Of a stretch of 64,000 bases of DNA, positions 33,501 through 42,962 are shown piece after piece; the stretch's first letter is position 1, and each line of letters starts with the position of its first letter. The DNA is from Oenanthe sinensis (taxonomy: Eukaryota > Streptophyta > Magnoliopsida > Apiales > Apiaceae). The position numbers were made by a program, and so were the translations under genes. The stretch spans positions 25,865,001 through 25,929,000 of the forward strand of contig CM053806.1 of assembly GCA_028671895.1 (NCBI GenBank), written 5' to 3'. The notes beneath the pieces were generated by a model, which was not told where the DNA came from, ran no database searches, and saw nothing but the letters and a program-made list of their open reading frames with translations.

Positions 33501-34696
33501 ACATAGAAGCAAAAGTAGGTCCTGATTGGGATGAAGCAAGGAACTTGCTCAAGAAGAAGGAGCTATCCCTTTCTAATAAGAAAGACAGAGAAGTCCTTGA
33601 TCTCCTCAGAACCATGAAGGACAAATTTGAAGATGTTCATGAATTCTACTCCATGCTGTCCGAGGAAATTTCAAGTGTGTCAGTCAGTGCACTTAAAAAT
33701 GGCTGGAAGATGCACCTAAATTCAACATCACTGGGGTCGAGGGTTCTGTCGACAAAGAGCTTTGAAAAGATGAATATAGTAGAGCTGTATGTGCTGAAGA
33801 GGAAGGTCATCTTTGGAGGGCACAAAACAAATGAGATACTGAGAGACATGATTGAAAAGAAGATAATGGAGATCGGTGTTGAAGCATTTGAAAAGCCTCC
33901 AGTTGTCAAGTACTACAAAGCAACAACTCTTCACAACTTAACTTTGTCAGACGAGTGTTTGGACTCAAGCCATCTCTTGTTCATGCAGTATGTAGAGGGA
34001 AAACTCAGGAGTAAGAAGAACAGAACTGCAGAAGACCTTAATGCTGCTGAGTTGATCTATGCATTCAGACTGAACAGAGCAATTCAAACTTCAGGAAGAT
34101 ATCTTTTGGAGACGTCCAGATACTACCAAGATCCAGTGTTTGTTAGAAAAGATGACGGCACAGAAGTACTCGAATCCATCTCAGACTCTGAACCTTGCAC
34201 TCACACTGACTCAAATGGAATAAAATACTTACTACTCAAGAAGGATGGTGTGATCAGGAGGAAAGAATTATCAAAGCTCAAAAGAAACAACTCTGAGGTT
34301 ATTCGAAAAGTCTTCTCAAGGGTAAAAAGATCCACTGTCAAATCAGACAAGAAGGCTTTGAGGATAATTGAAGATACACTAAGGGAGAAACTGGCAGAAG
34401 AGTCAATGCACGACACTGACAGAGTAAAAGGCTTTCCGAAAAGGATAACAGTGTTCGTGTTTACAAAGAGGCAATCTCTGGCCTTCGAGTCAATCTCCAA
34501 AATGAATTCAACGGCGTTTCTTACTGAGATATTAAAGAAGCTAGAAGATCCACCTCCAGTTAACACTCTTGAAGTAGAAGCAAGAGATTTGGTAAAGGCA
34601 AGGTTAGAGCAAAAGGAAGAAGAGCTGAGGAAGCACTACTCTGAAACGAGGTCTAAGCAAAAACAAGACACAGTACAAAGAAGCAGAAGATCATAG
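30560..34696 (+). CDS. E2 ORF3, 1378-aa protein of unknown function
   Basis: A single open frame from ATG 30560 to TAG 34694, in the position where some Sireviruses carry an 'envelope-like' ORF. Residues about 40-215 form a compact block with K-E-W-N-L-F-F, G-F-H-G-I-T-Q-F-N-K and I-N-F-G-K-L-I, resembling the 'putative plant transposon protein' domain. Residues about 265-350 are very acidic. Residues about 510-735 hold three diverged tandem repeats of roughly 72-77 aa. A coiled coil lies at about 793-835, and a Lys/Glu-rich, probably helical C-terminal domain at about 950-1350. I see no signal peptide, hydrophobic membrane segment or glycoprotein-like Cys pattern, so an envelope role is not supported. 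Full openness in a young copy suggests it is selected. E1 and the 38.5-41.6 kb relic carry homologues. Confidence 0.9.
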   Translation: MGSHFEIKKTNYLSILVDDWTEAGDLGNWARFLNENSIVSYALTTSVPLNRNLLRQVYRSALDTSADGILSFTFKLQKQRVPITEADINRALHLPSENLEEDPCQADLDNFFMFLHCTRENTNLPKKIYKNHLPKEWNLFFNILSHGFAPKTGGFHGITQFNKVIGYAVATGSRINFGKLIMAEILKNQAKMENFCLYPRFLQLVLNEVLEADQLQLFQNSQMEESPSLQFRTIMLLKNEADYPNRYAPAPMTEPIRDFVALLRQVNEDEEEEASISKEDSEAETSSGSGSSAAMEEEEESGSDNENEDMEEADSENEQEPVPEEEQRNSPKNPTEEIVVEPEVEEEPQATDVYIPSMSDEGMDEGSLLYFDLSAFLSDEHVTISPSVPQTAMHTLEPSVAIEAGNELGNPPVLTNAREQQTDPSSPPTRKRTHEIDDRTVSQPDQDIFQISPTALPSQKRRKMDFKPKASVSQEPDSPISEHLLFLRNLNSEIDKILKGPERETEVVTSATSVACTVLVDPIQTLSSQTVGGITDSHEPFITLSNVVTPLDLTSPDPIKDVFPPQVGEVERQLSHRREEVSIQGEAVSTAPPLQVEMPSQASRGITGSYLSHITLPEVVTPLEIPSPAPSTEVLPTSTGQVEGQHTHRRDVDSINRVSATSVVEPVQGVSGQVMPSMASAGITDSFILPIITESIVVTTLGLNSPVPEKGVLPTHSGQAERQPTHRRDRDFLAGIEDMDAIMSETFNLSDLQFPDPDQPSVSVEGRAQTVPVRSETPTDQIFTPHNTHTAHSQRILNLEAQVTEIHHSLSKILEVQEQQRSEMKELKDLAQQLLAQKAPVSTQSTPTAQITPIRREDNPTEGERLAQEKDVGAAMIMEYTAQGEMDFFYRPGARQLEEGEIFEPYVPMDIPTEDEIEKTVQAEGIDVEEEFAEEYAFDNDCLLVGVDEVITRGVSEAQDLVKRKWKRVQQAIERRNRVKDIEAKVGPDWDEARNLLKKKELSLSNKKDREVLDLLRTMKDKFEDVHEFYSMLSEEISSVSVSALKNGWKMHLNSTSLGSRVLSTKSFEKMNIVELYVLKRKVIFGGHKTNEILRDMIEKKIMEIGVEAFEKPPVVKYYKATTLHNLTLSDECLDSSHLLFMQYVEGKLRSKKNRTAEDLNAAELIYAFRLNRAIQTSGRYLLETSRYYQDPVFVRKDDGTEVLESISDSEPCTHTDSNGIKYLLLKKDGVIRRKELSKLKRNNSEVIRKVFSRVKRSTVKSDKKALRIIEDTLREKLAEESMHDTDRVKGFPKRITVFVFTKRQSLAFESISKMNSTAFLTEILKKLEDPPPVNTLEVEARDLVKARLEQKEEELRKHYSETRSKQKQDTVQRSRRS
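32090..32770 (+). repeat. three tandem repeats inside E2 ORF3
   Basis: Each unit of roughly 215-232 bp encodes G-I-T-x-S, then V-V-T-P/T-L, then a V/L-x-P-x-x-G-x-x-E tail and H-R-R. Anchors near 32155, 32370 and 32602. Units keep frame but have diverged. Confidence 0.75.
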
Positions 34697-34877
34697 ATTT
34701 ATTTGTTCAGGCTAAAGGAACAAACTTCTTTTATACACAAAGAAATCTGGAAATGTAATATCTAATCCAGAATGTAATTAATATTATTTACTGTCTTTCT
34801 GCACTTTACTTTTTCTTGTAAGTATCAGTTGAGTTATCCTCTCACAGGATTTGCTTGTCGATCTCTCTCAATCAAAT

Positions 34878-34887
34878 AGGGGGAGAT
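34878..34887 (+). other. E2 3' polypurine tract
   Basis: AGGGGGAGAT directly abuts the 3' LTR. Confidence 0.9.
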
Positions 34888-36208
34888 TGTAAAGCATAAT
34901 GTAACGTAGTATGTAATAGTGATAACAATAACTCAACTAAGAAACAAAGACAGACAAATAATACTAATATGCAGCACAGGAATCCAGAAGGACATAATCA
35001 AGAAGATAATACATTCATCATTGTTGTACATTCAAGTTAGAAGAATTACTGAACGTCAGGGATAGAAGTTCATTAACATGTTCAAGCCTCAGTGACAAAT
35101 AAGAGTTCAGAAGACTTCATACTAAAGACAGAGCAGTGATCCATGTGTAATTGTCTAAGGGTTTCAGTGATAAGAAGCAATGCAAAAGTCCAGGGTTTAT
35201 CAGCTGAAACAGAACAGAGATTAAGGAAATTCATTCAAGTGTTAGTCGTTTGTGAACCAGACCAGTGCACTAAGCGTCAGCACAACAAGAAGAGAATTAT
35301 CTTAATTAATCAGAAGAAAATCAGTTGATCAAGCCAAGCCAAAAGAGTGAAGCAAAGTGGTAATTACTTGAAGAATTCAAGAAATATGCTAAGGCAAGTA
35401 TTACTGCATTTGGTGGCATTAATACTCTTGAAGCAATGGAGAGGCGCAACATATATTTCCAAGGTGCAAGAAATGTCTAAGGGAAGTATGAGTGGCGCCT
35501 ACACAGTGCAATGAGTGTAGGCGCAACTAAACTAACAAAGCACAAGAAAATAGCTGCACTTAGAATCTAAGTGGTGAGTGGCGCCTGCACTAGGAACTCA
35601 GTGTGCAGGCGCAACATAACTACTCCAGGCGCAAGGAAATTCTAAGGCGAAGTGTGTGTGGCGCCTATACAGGGGAACTACTGTATAGGCGCAACAAATA
35701 AGTTAAGGCGCAAAGGAAAAATATTCTAAGGCAGTAAGTGGCGCCAACACAGGGCTCACATACTCGGCGCAACTCAAGACTTCAGCCTCAACAAGCCTCA
35801 AGTGGCGCCTCTACACCATTACCACTGTGTAGGCGCCACTCAGGACTTAAGCAATTGTGGAATTAAATTCCAAGAAGACTGCAAATATATATGGGTTCAA
35901 ATCAATTGTTTTAATTGGTTATCATCTTCAAGCTATCAACAAATACAGCCGGGAAGCTCCATTAAAGACACTCATTTATATCTCCCAACTGTAATTGTTG
36001 TAATATTATTTTGAACCCACTGCAGCTAATCATTTGATTAGATTTGTAGCACCCCAGGGATTTAATAATAACTTGTTATTTCCCAGCTTTGTGTTTTATT
36101 TACTGCCAAGCTCATATCATATAAAAACACAAACACTTCCGCAAAACAAAGTTGAAAATCTACAACATCATATTCAACCCCCCTTCTATGATGATTTTGG
36201 ACCTAACA
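34888..36208 (+). repeat. E2 3' LTR (1321 bp)
   Basis: Nearly identical to 21983-23323. The main difference is loss of 20 bp in the fourth hairpin unit, between two short CT-containing direct repeats; two or three substitutions were seen by eye. Confidence 0.95.
35492..35839 (+). repeat. hairpin array in E2 3' LTR (5 units, fourth truncated)
   Basis: Same units as 22587-22954. The fourth keeps its GTGGCGCCAACACAG half but has lost its right arm. Confidence 0.9.
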
Positions 36209-36213
36209 TATAT
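36209..36213. repeat. target-site duplication TATAT, right copy (E2)
   Basis: Directly follows the 3' LTR and matches 21978-21982; it continues into a short TA run. Confidence 0.7.
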
Positions 36214-36604
36214 ATATATATATACTGTTTGGTATAGAACCGCCTGAGCCGCTGGTATATTTTTTTTATCGAAGTTATACTAGTAATATAAGATTGGTGT
36301 AAATAGATTATTGAAATCAATTGTGGTATATTGGGAAAATGTTCTAAGACTATGAATATTTGAAGAACTTCAAGGATGACGTCACAAGTGTGATTTATTG
36401 AGGTTTGAAATAGTTGATATTTGGATTTTGAGATTCTTGTTTCTAGAACTATAACTTAAAATATCTTAGTAATTGGGGTCGTAGATGTAGATTTCAAATA
36501 TTGAATGACTATATGTGGTTTAAATTATTATTAAACTTATGATTTTATATTGAGGATTTTCATGTGACGACCAGAACTTTGACCCCAGATTTGGGGGCGT
36601 TACA
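36214..36604 (+). repeat. decayed LTR-like sequence, right part
   Basis: Continues the block interrupted at 21982. It ends with GTGACGACCAGAACTTTGAC and then TTTGGGGGCGTTACA, a terminus typical of some plant LTRs. No PBS follows, so this is probably the outer end. Confidence 0.4.
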
Positions 36605-37145
36605 CAAGGTGCCCACTACAAGGGACCAAGGAGGGAAAACAAAATTGGTTAGTCTATAAGCCATTGAAACCAGGAGGGCTGAAAGAGAAAGAGAAACTCT
36701 AGCCAAGTTGTTAAAGGAAATCGGGTGGTGGAAAAAATAAAGAAAGGGACAGAGAAACTTGCAACACTTATTTCATATGGAGCTGGGTCATCAAGTAGGC
36801 AGCATGAGATAGAAATTATCTCAGATAAATCTACTTAAAATAGAGATGGAAAAGGCTTGATGGATCCAAAAGAAGAAAGGAGGCTTCACAAACAATCCAA
36901 AATAAGTGGAGCTATGAAAGCATCTAAATTGACCAAATATGAGCAAATGAAGATGAATGAAGACTTAACAACTCAATTAGCAATCTAAAATGACATTGAA
37001 TTGCAAAGGGATGAGCAAGAAAAGAAGGTTAAAAAGATCAAACAAAGGAGTGTGAAGAGAACAGGTAAAACACCTAAAAGAGATTTAAAAAAAAGATGGA
37101 ACAAGGAGGAGGTGAAGAAAAATCAACAAGATTATTTTTTACCCT
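36605..37145 (+). pseudogene. fragment of an ORF3-like coding region
   Basis: Purine-rich DNA whose plus-strand translation is Lys/Glu-rich with several stops. One stretch (about 36955-37060) resembles the part of the 38.5-41.6 kb ORF3 relic that reads E-L-A-M and D-I-E-H-Q-R, but in the opposite orientation. Probably a rearranged piece of a related element. Confidence 0.35.
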
Positions 37146-37156
37146 TAAACTAACAA

Positions 37157-38345
37157 TGAGTTTATAGAAGGTGGGTTGAATACAAACTCAATAACTTTTT
37201 ATAAAATTATTGTGGATTAAGGATTTTATATTCTATGGAGTTGAGTGTTTGAAATATTAGACTGAAAATGAACTAACAAGAAATTAAGACTAAATAATTG
37301 AAAACAGTGTTTAAAAATTAATAGTGGTTTGTTGTTCCACTAGTGAATTGTTTTTGCTTTCAATTAAACTTGGTCTAAAAACGAAACTTCTTACAAATGT
37401 AAAGATGAACACAGAAAAGCACTACAAAGGACTCCTATAGCTTACTGTGCTTTTCTTGTGTTTTTGTTCTCCTTCAACTTCTACACTTGTTACAATGAAC
37501 TACTAATGTATATATAACAGTTCGCTACATACACATCTATTTTTATCGACTGATAAAAGTGTAAATTATATTTTACAATGTTTTCACTAAAATTAAATGT
37601 AGCTTCTTTCAAAGTCTTCATAGGTCTTGGCCTTTTACTAAAAAACTTTTGTCTTGTTCTTTTCATTGAAGATTGTGTTACTTGAAAGACTTCACAGTTC
37701 TGACAAAAACTGTCTTCCATTGATCTAGACCTTTGCAAAGATTCCATCCATTTTGTCTAACTATTTTAGAAAGCCTTTATCAATTGATAATTGTTGTAAA
37801 TCTTATCAATCGATCCTTTTTTACTTATCCATCGACAGATAGGTTATGCATTGATCAATTGATGTATCAATGGATATTTGAGTATCCATTGATTGCTCCT
37901 TTATCCGTTGATTGTCTTTGACAAATTCATCCATTGATGAGGATCCATTGATTTGACTTTTGTTGACTGACATCCATTGATCATTGATATCCATCGACTT
38001 CTTTATCTGTTGATCACTTCATGTATGAGAATTCTGACTTAGAATATTTACATTTTATCAGCCATCCTTCATATATGTTGAATAGTTATCAATTGAAGTC
38101 AATAAACATCAGTTGACTAATATGGTACATCCAACAAATTATTACAATCAACTGATAATAAAAAGAACTCTAGATCAACTGCTATTATCCAATTTATAAA
38201 TTGATTAACAACAATTTCAACTGATAAATGGTTCCCTAATCAATGGATATTTATATGACTCATATCCATCGATTAGTTAAAAATTGTTACATCAAATTTA
38301 TGATTCTAAGTAAAATGTTATCATCATAGTACATGATTCCTAAAA
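37157..38345 (-). repeat. 3' LTR of the truncated E1 relative
   Basis: About 1.19 kb. On the minus strand it starts TTTTAGGAATC (E1 has TGTTAGGAATC) and ends with a TTCAACCCACCTTCT tract like E1's. The 37780-38300 part is dense in ATCAATTGAT, ATCGATGGAT and related words. The left end is set by the TG at 37157 and is approximate. Confidence 0.7.
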
Positions 38346-38469
38346 ATCTTTCCCTATTTATGTTTATCAGAAATAGACATAAATCTGAGTTGATGTTAAC
38401 AAAACCCCTTAACATTTATCAATATGGTATGAATCATAAATTGATATTTATAGAGCATGAGACAAATTT

Positions 38470-41400
38470 TCAAGTACCAATAACAAATGAATTTTGAGAA
38501 GCCTTTGATTAGTTTGATTATTCATCTCCTTCTTCTTCCTCTCCTTGACTCCTTAAACTCCCTGTCTTCACTTTCCTTCATTTTTCTGAATAATGATCCC
38601 TTCAGAATCTTCTCATCTTCAACATTGTAATCCAGTTGGCTTGCCAAGAAGTTTAGCTCCAAATTTGGCAACTGGTCAATTTCTTTGCAAATGGCAATGC
38701 ACTTCTCATTGTTATCCTTGTCATTGTAGATCATCATGTAGAAGGGCTCATGAAGAACTTTCTTCCCTTCAGAATTCCATATTTTTACTTTATCATCCTT
38801 TTCTTCCTGAATTTGTGCCTCTCTCATATTGGTCATTCTCTTTAAGATGTCTGTGGTTAGACTTTGTGTCAAATAATAGTTTTTGTTGAGCAGAGTGTAT
38901 ATTTTTCTTAGAGTAGCATAGTCCTGTTCCATCACTTGTGAAAAAGTGAAAGTGAGATGTGATCCATCTTCATATTCAAGATGAAAAAGATCCATACCCT
39001 TCTTCCCTTGGCCTTTAGTAGCAATTAGTCCTTGAGACTTGATTGGGATGTAATTACTTGCCTTTTTCTGGAATAGTTCTATCTCTCTTGGTTGATCAGT
39101 TCCAGATGCTTGAACCTTTGTCTCTTTTGGTTGTCTATCCTCAGCCACTTCAGTTTCATCAACATTAAGCTTTTTCTTTGTTTTCCCAGACTTTGAATGT
39201 CTATTAGCTCTTTGCTTTGTTCTAGATTTCTTCTTAGCCTGTTTCTTTCTTTCTTATATAATTCTTTGATGTTCAATGTCATATTCGAATTGAAGTTACA
39301 TAGCTAATTCCTCTCCAGTCTTCATCTGCTTTTCTATGTCAAGAATCCAATTTGTTATTGCATTTTGCATAATTTTCTCACCACCAATTGTGATAGAATT
39401 TTTCTTCTTTTCTTCTTCAATTATAATTCCCTTGCCTTTTCTATCACCAGGTTGTGAGCTACTTTCATCCATCCTTATTTCTTCAGGTTCTTAAGGTTTA
39501 GAAGATCCAACAACAACAATCTCAGAACTTGTTGGAATGGTAGTCATAATTTCAATTGGTTGTTCTGCATCTATGGCTTTGTTCCTGTTAGCTAATGCAT
39601 CATACTTCTGCAAAATCTTAGTCTTCATTCTTTTCGCTTACTCCTTCTTGCCAGCTTCTAAATTCTTTCTCTTTGCAAGGAATGAATTAGTTTCCTGCAA
39701 TTGAGTTTCTACCTCCTTTCTCAATTCCACATCCTCATCAGTCTCTTTCTCCCCCTTTTTGTTATCAGCAATTGAATCAAGAACTTGAGTAGCTAAAGGA
39801 GTTTGAAGGAGTCTATTAAGTAATTTCACTTGAGTTTCCTGATTCTTGAGAATTAATTGCATGGTCATTTCCATGTCTGTGGCTCTTTTCTCCAAAGTAG
39901 TCACTTTATCCTTAGTAGTAGACTCACTGTCTACCCTTTGTTTAATTTTGTGCATGGCTGTGAGATTCAATCTTGTATCAATATAAGAATCATAATGAGT
40001 CTTATTTGAATCCATGTCCTCCCTTAGATGCTTCAATAATAATCTGGTGCCAGTCACTTGTATTTTCATTTGCATAGGATCCTGAACATCAACTTCAGCC
40101 ATGGATCTTCTATATTGTGATACAATTTCATTTTTAGTATCAGCCAAGGTGACATTGTCTTATCTCATTATTGGCTCCAATGTGTTATCATCTTCATTAG
40201 ACTCAAAGTCTTTATGATTCATATGAGAGACTTCATCATGCATCCTTGCTAAGTTCTCCTTTCCACTCTTGAATTCCTCTTTAGTTTGAACTAGCCCCAA
40301 AATTTTCTCAGCATCTTGAATTGAAACTGCTGCCAATTTCTGATAGTGAGGATCCTCATATTGAAAAGTTTCAGCATCCAAATTAACATCAATGACATCA
40401 TCCTCTACTATGTGGGTATCTTCAATTCCTACAGGAAATCCATTCTCTACATCTCCCTTGACTCCAACCTCAACTCCTAGGTGAGTTCTACAATAAATTG
40501 CTCAGTTTTAGAAGTTGATGCTTCATGAATTGGTGAATTCAATTTCTCTCTCATTTTCTCCTCTCTTTTCTTTCATCGTGATCTCATCCTGGATTCTCAC
40601 CTCTCCCTCACAAATCTCACCTTTTTCTTCACCTACTAAGACAGAACCCTCATTGCTCACACCCTCTCCTTTTGCCACCTTAGAAAAAATTGAGGGCCTC
40701 TCATTCACACACTTTCATTTTTCCAGGATATGCAAATCCTGCATCTCACACACCTTACCCACACTACTTAATCCTAAAAGAGTGTTTACAATTTCAACAT
40801 ATGTGACATCAATGGATAAAGTGATATCAATTGATGGATGAGAAATATCCATCGACTGATGCATATCAGTTGATTTAAGCTCATCGATGGATGTGAGGAT
40901 ATCCATTGATGGATGAATATAAGTCAATGGATGTTGGATATTATCAGTTGATTGAGAAATATCCATTAACTTAGGAGAATTTTGGTTTAAAATAATTTTG
41001 TCCTGCTCAGCCAAGGTGTTACCCTTATTCGATGAGTTAGGTGAGAGTGTTGGCTCCACCCTGAGTTGTAAAGAGGGTGAATTTGAAACATTGATGTTTT
41101 CTATCATCATTGTTTCTGAAGAAATAGACTTTGAAGGAGATTGAGGAAATGAGATAGATAGAGTATGGAGATGTGTCTCAGTATTTAATTGAGACACATC
41201 AATAGAAGAAACTGAAGGCTCCACCAAATTATCATATGGTTTTGCAAGTGAGTGTGCCCCTTATGCATCTACTCTACTCTTCTTTCTCCATTGAAAGGCT
41301 TGAAATTCTTTGTGTCCCTTGTACCCAACAGATGGTCCTGGTTGAGACCCTTTTTTCAATAATTGCACCTTTTTGAGAAGATGCAGTTAGAGATGTATTC

Positions 41401-41635
41401 AATTCCTTTATCACAGTCTCAATATTTTAGGAGATTGGACTGGAGGCTGGCTGGTTAATCACACCCTCACCTTCCTTATTCATATGGCTTTCTTGATGTT
41501 GGCCAGTTCCTTCACCCTTATCAACCACTTGCACCCCCCTTCAGGTGTTTTTCTTTTTCAGGATTTTACAACAACAGTTTGTTGAGAAACTGTTGAGGTG
41601 ATTTTCTTAGACTTGGATTTTGAAGGTTGTTGATT
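38470..41635 (-). pseudogene. ORF3 remnant of the truncated E1 relative
   Basis: Minus-strand open pieces (41227-40715, 40708-40523, 40381-40160, 40147-39638, 39282-39079, 39148-38522) follow the E1 ORF3 order: Ser/Lys linker, Ser-Ile-Asp/Ser-Met-Asp linker, acidic block, helical block with I-V-S-Q-Y-R-R-S-M (E1: I-L-S-Q-C-R-R-A-M), and a C-terminal block ending in an Arg-rich tail. Stops and frame changes separate the pieces. The C-terminal piece is better preserved than in E1. Confidence 0.7.
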
Positions 41636-42780
41636 GGTCCATATTTAATACTTATTTTATGTTTATTTTTGTAATTTTATTAACTAATTAACTAATTAAT
41701 TATTTTTATTTTGTTTTGTAGGAAATTAATTAAAATCAGAATTGTAACAGAAAAAGGAGAATACAAGGAAGGATGTGGAATTACTCGGAGGCAAAGCAAT
41801 TAGAGAAAAAATCGAATGCTTCTTGGAGATGAAAAAGGAATGGAAGGAAATATTTTAGAATTCAATTTGTAATCGATATAGAAGACCTACATTATTTTCT
41901 CTATATATATGAGACTCCTCTCTTGTATTTCATAACCTAGAACCTTAACCTTAATTTTAGTTTTCAATAATTAGGAGTAGGAGTAGAGTATTTTTATTTT
42001 CTTGCTCTTTCAATATAAACAAGGTTTTTTCCAAACACTCTTGTCGTTATTTGCATGCTTTATATTAGTTGCTTTGTTTTGTTTTTTAATCATGTGTGGC
42101 TAATTCTCTTGCCCTAGGATGGAGATGAAGTTAATTAATTATTGTTAGTATTTACTTGTTCCTATTAATTGATTCTCATAATTGTTCTTGGTGCTTAATC
42201 GTTTAGTTAACAAAGTGATTTTGATATATTATTGTTACCGAAATTATTTTTCATAGCCTATGCTTGCTCCATGAAGTTTTGATGGGGTATTGTTAGATAA
42301 TAAGTTTCATAGTATATACTGGTCTCGTTAATTGATACTTTATTTTTGAAGAAAGAGAATTGATTTTTAGGACAAGTTGAATATTAATTGTGATTAATTG
42401 ATGGATTCGGATTCCTAGGTCTTCCATATTTATTTGATCTTATTTGCTTATTAGGTTAAACAAACTCATCTCAACACTATTTGTCTAGTCTGCCTGATTT
42501 ATTTATTAGAATTTGAAAATTTCATAATATCTGAGGATGGATCTGTGATTGCTAAAATTATTATAAATTATTTTTAAAAAGAAAACTCATGCATTGCATG
42601 AGATTTAAGCTAGTTATATTAAATCAAAGTGATGAACATAGTTTATCTAATTTCTTTAATAATTATTTATAAAATAAAATATAAATTTAATATTTAACTT
42701 TTTGAGAGTATTTAATATTTAACTTAAAAACTCTTTACGACAGTAAATAAACCCGCACCAAATATATACATTTTTTCAAG
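41636..42780. other. intergenic, possibly LTR-derived; no gene seen
   Basis: Contains a TATATATA box at about 41903-41910, a CTCTTGTATTTC stretch and CTAATTCTCTTGCCCTAGG near 42100, a combination that recalls plant LTR 3' regions, then AT-rich DNA up to the MSI1 promoter. No ends or ORFs can be supported. Confidence 0.35.
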
Positions 42781-42838
42781 TTATAACGAATTTACGGTAC
42801 TCAAATTTTATTTAATGGGTTGGAACGAAGAGGGGCGA

Positions 42839-42890
42839 GGCCCAAAAGGAAGGTAATAGATACAGCAGTAAACACCAAAACCAAAACCCT
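42839..42890 (+). promoter_or_regulatory. site II-like and telo-box motifs upstream of MSI1
   Basis: GGCCCA at 42839-42844 and AAAACCCT at 42883-42890 lie 73-124 bp before the ATG. This pairing is known from plant genes expressed in dividing cells (PCNA, ribosomal proteins). It fits a CAF-1 subunit. Confidence 0.55.
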
Positions 42891-42962
42891 CCTCTCTCAT
42901 TTTACATACACTTTGTTTATCTTCCCTCCTTTTGCTCTTTGTTTCCCTGGATCTAAATAATT

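Larger units (their letters stand above)
21983..36208 (+). mobile_element. E2: intact, young Ty1/copia (Sirevirus-like) retrotransposon with a third ORF
   Basis: The 14.2-kb element has LTRs of 1341 and 1321 bp, PBS, an 822-codon gag, a 1092-codon pol in another frame, a hairpin-bearing spacer, a 1378-codon ORF3 and a PPT. By eye the LTRs differ only by two or three substitutions plus one 20-bp deletion, so the insertion is recent. All three ORFs are open from end to end. It split an older LTR-like sequence. Two gag zinc knuckles, very long gag, an extra 3' ORF and repeated AGGGGGAG tracts fit the Sirevirus lineage. Confidence 0.95.
37157..41635 (-). mobile_element. truncated minus-strand relative of E1 (3' LTR plus part of ORF3)
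   Basis: On the minus strand the order is ORF3 remnant (41635-38470), PPT-like AGGGAAAGAT (about 38346-38355), then a 3' LTR (38345-37157). Gag, pol, 5' LTR and the ORF3 start are missing; the break at about 41635 falls in the Ser/Lys-rich linker. LTR start, motif content and ORF3 identify it as E1 family or a close sister. Confidence 0.75.

Noticed and set aside
30560..34696. ORF3 as a retroviral-type envelope gene
   Set aside because: Position fits, but there is no signal peptide, membrane segment, cleavage site or glycoprotein-like Cys pattern.
38593..38889. 98-codon plus-strand ORF
   Set aside because: Antisense shadow of the minus-strand ORF3 remnant.
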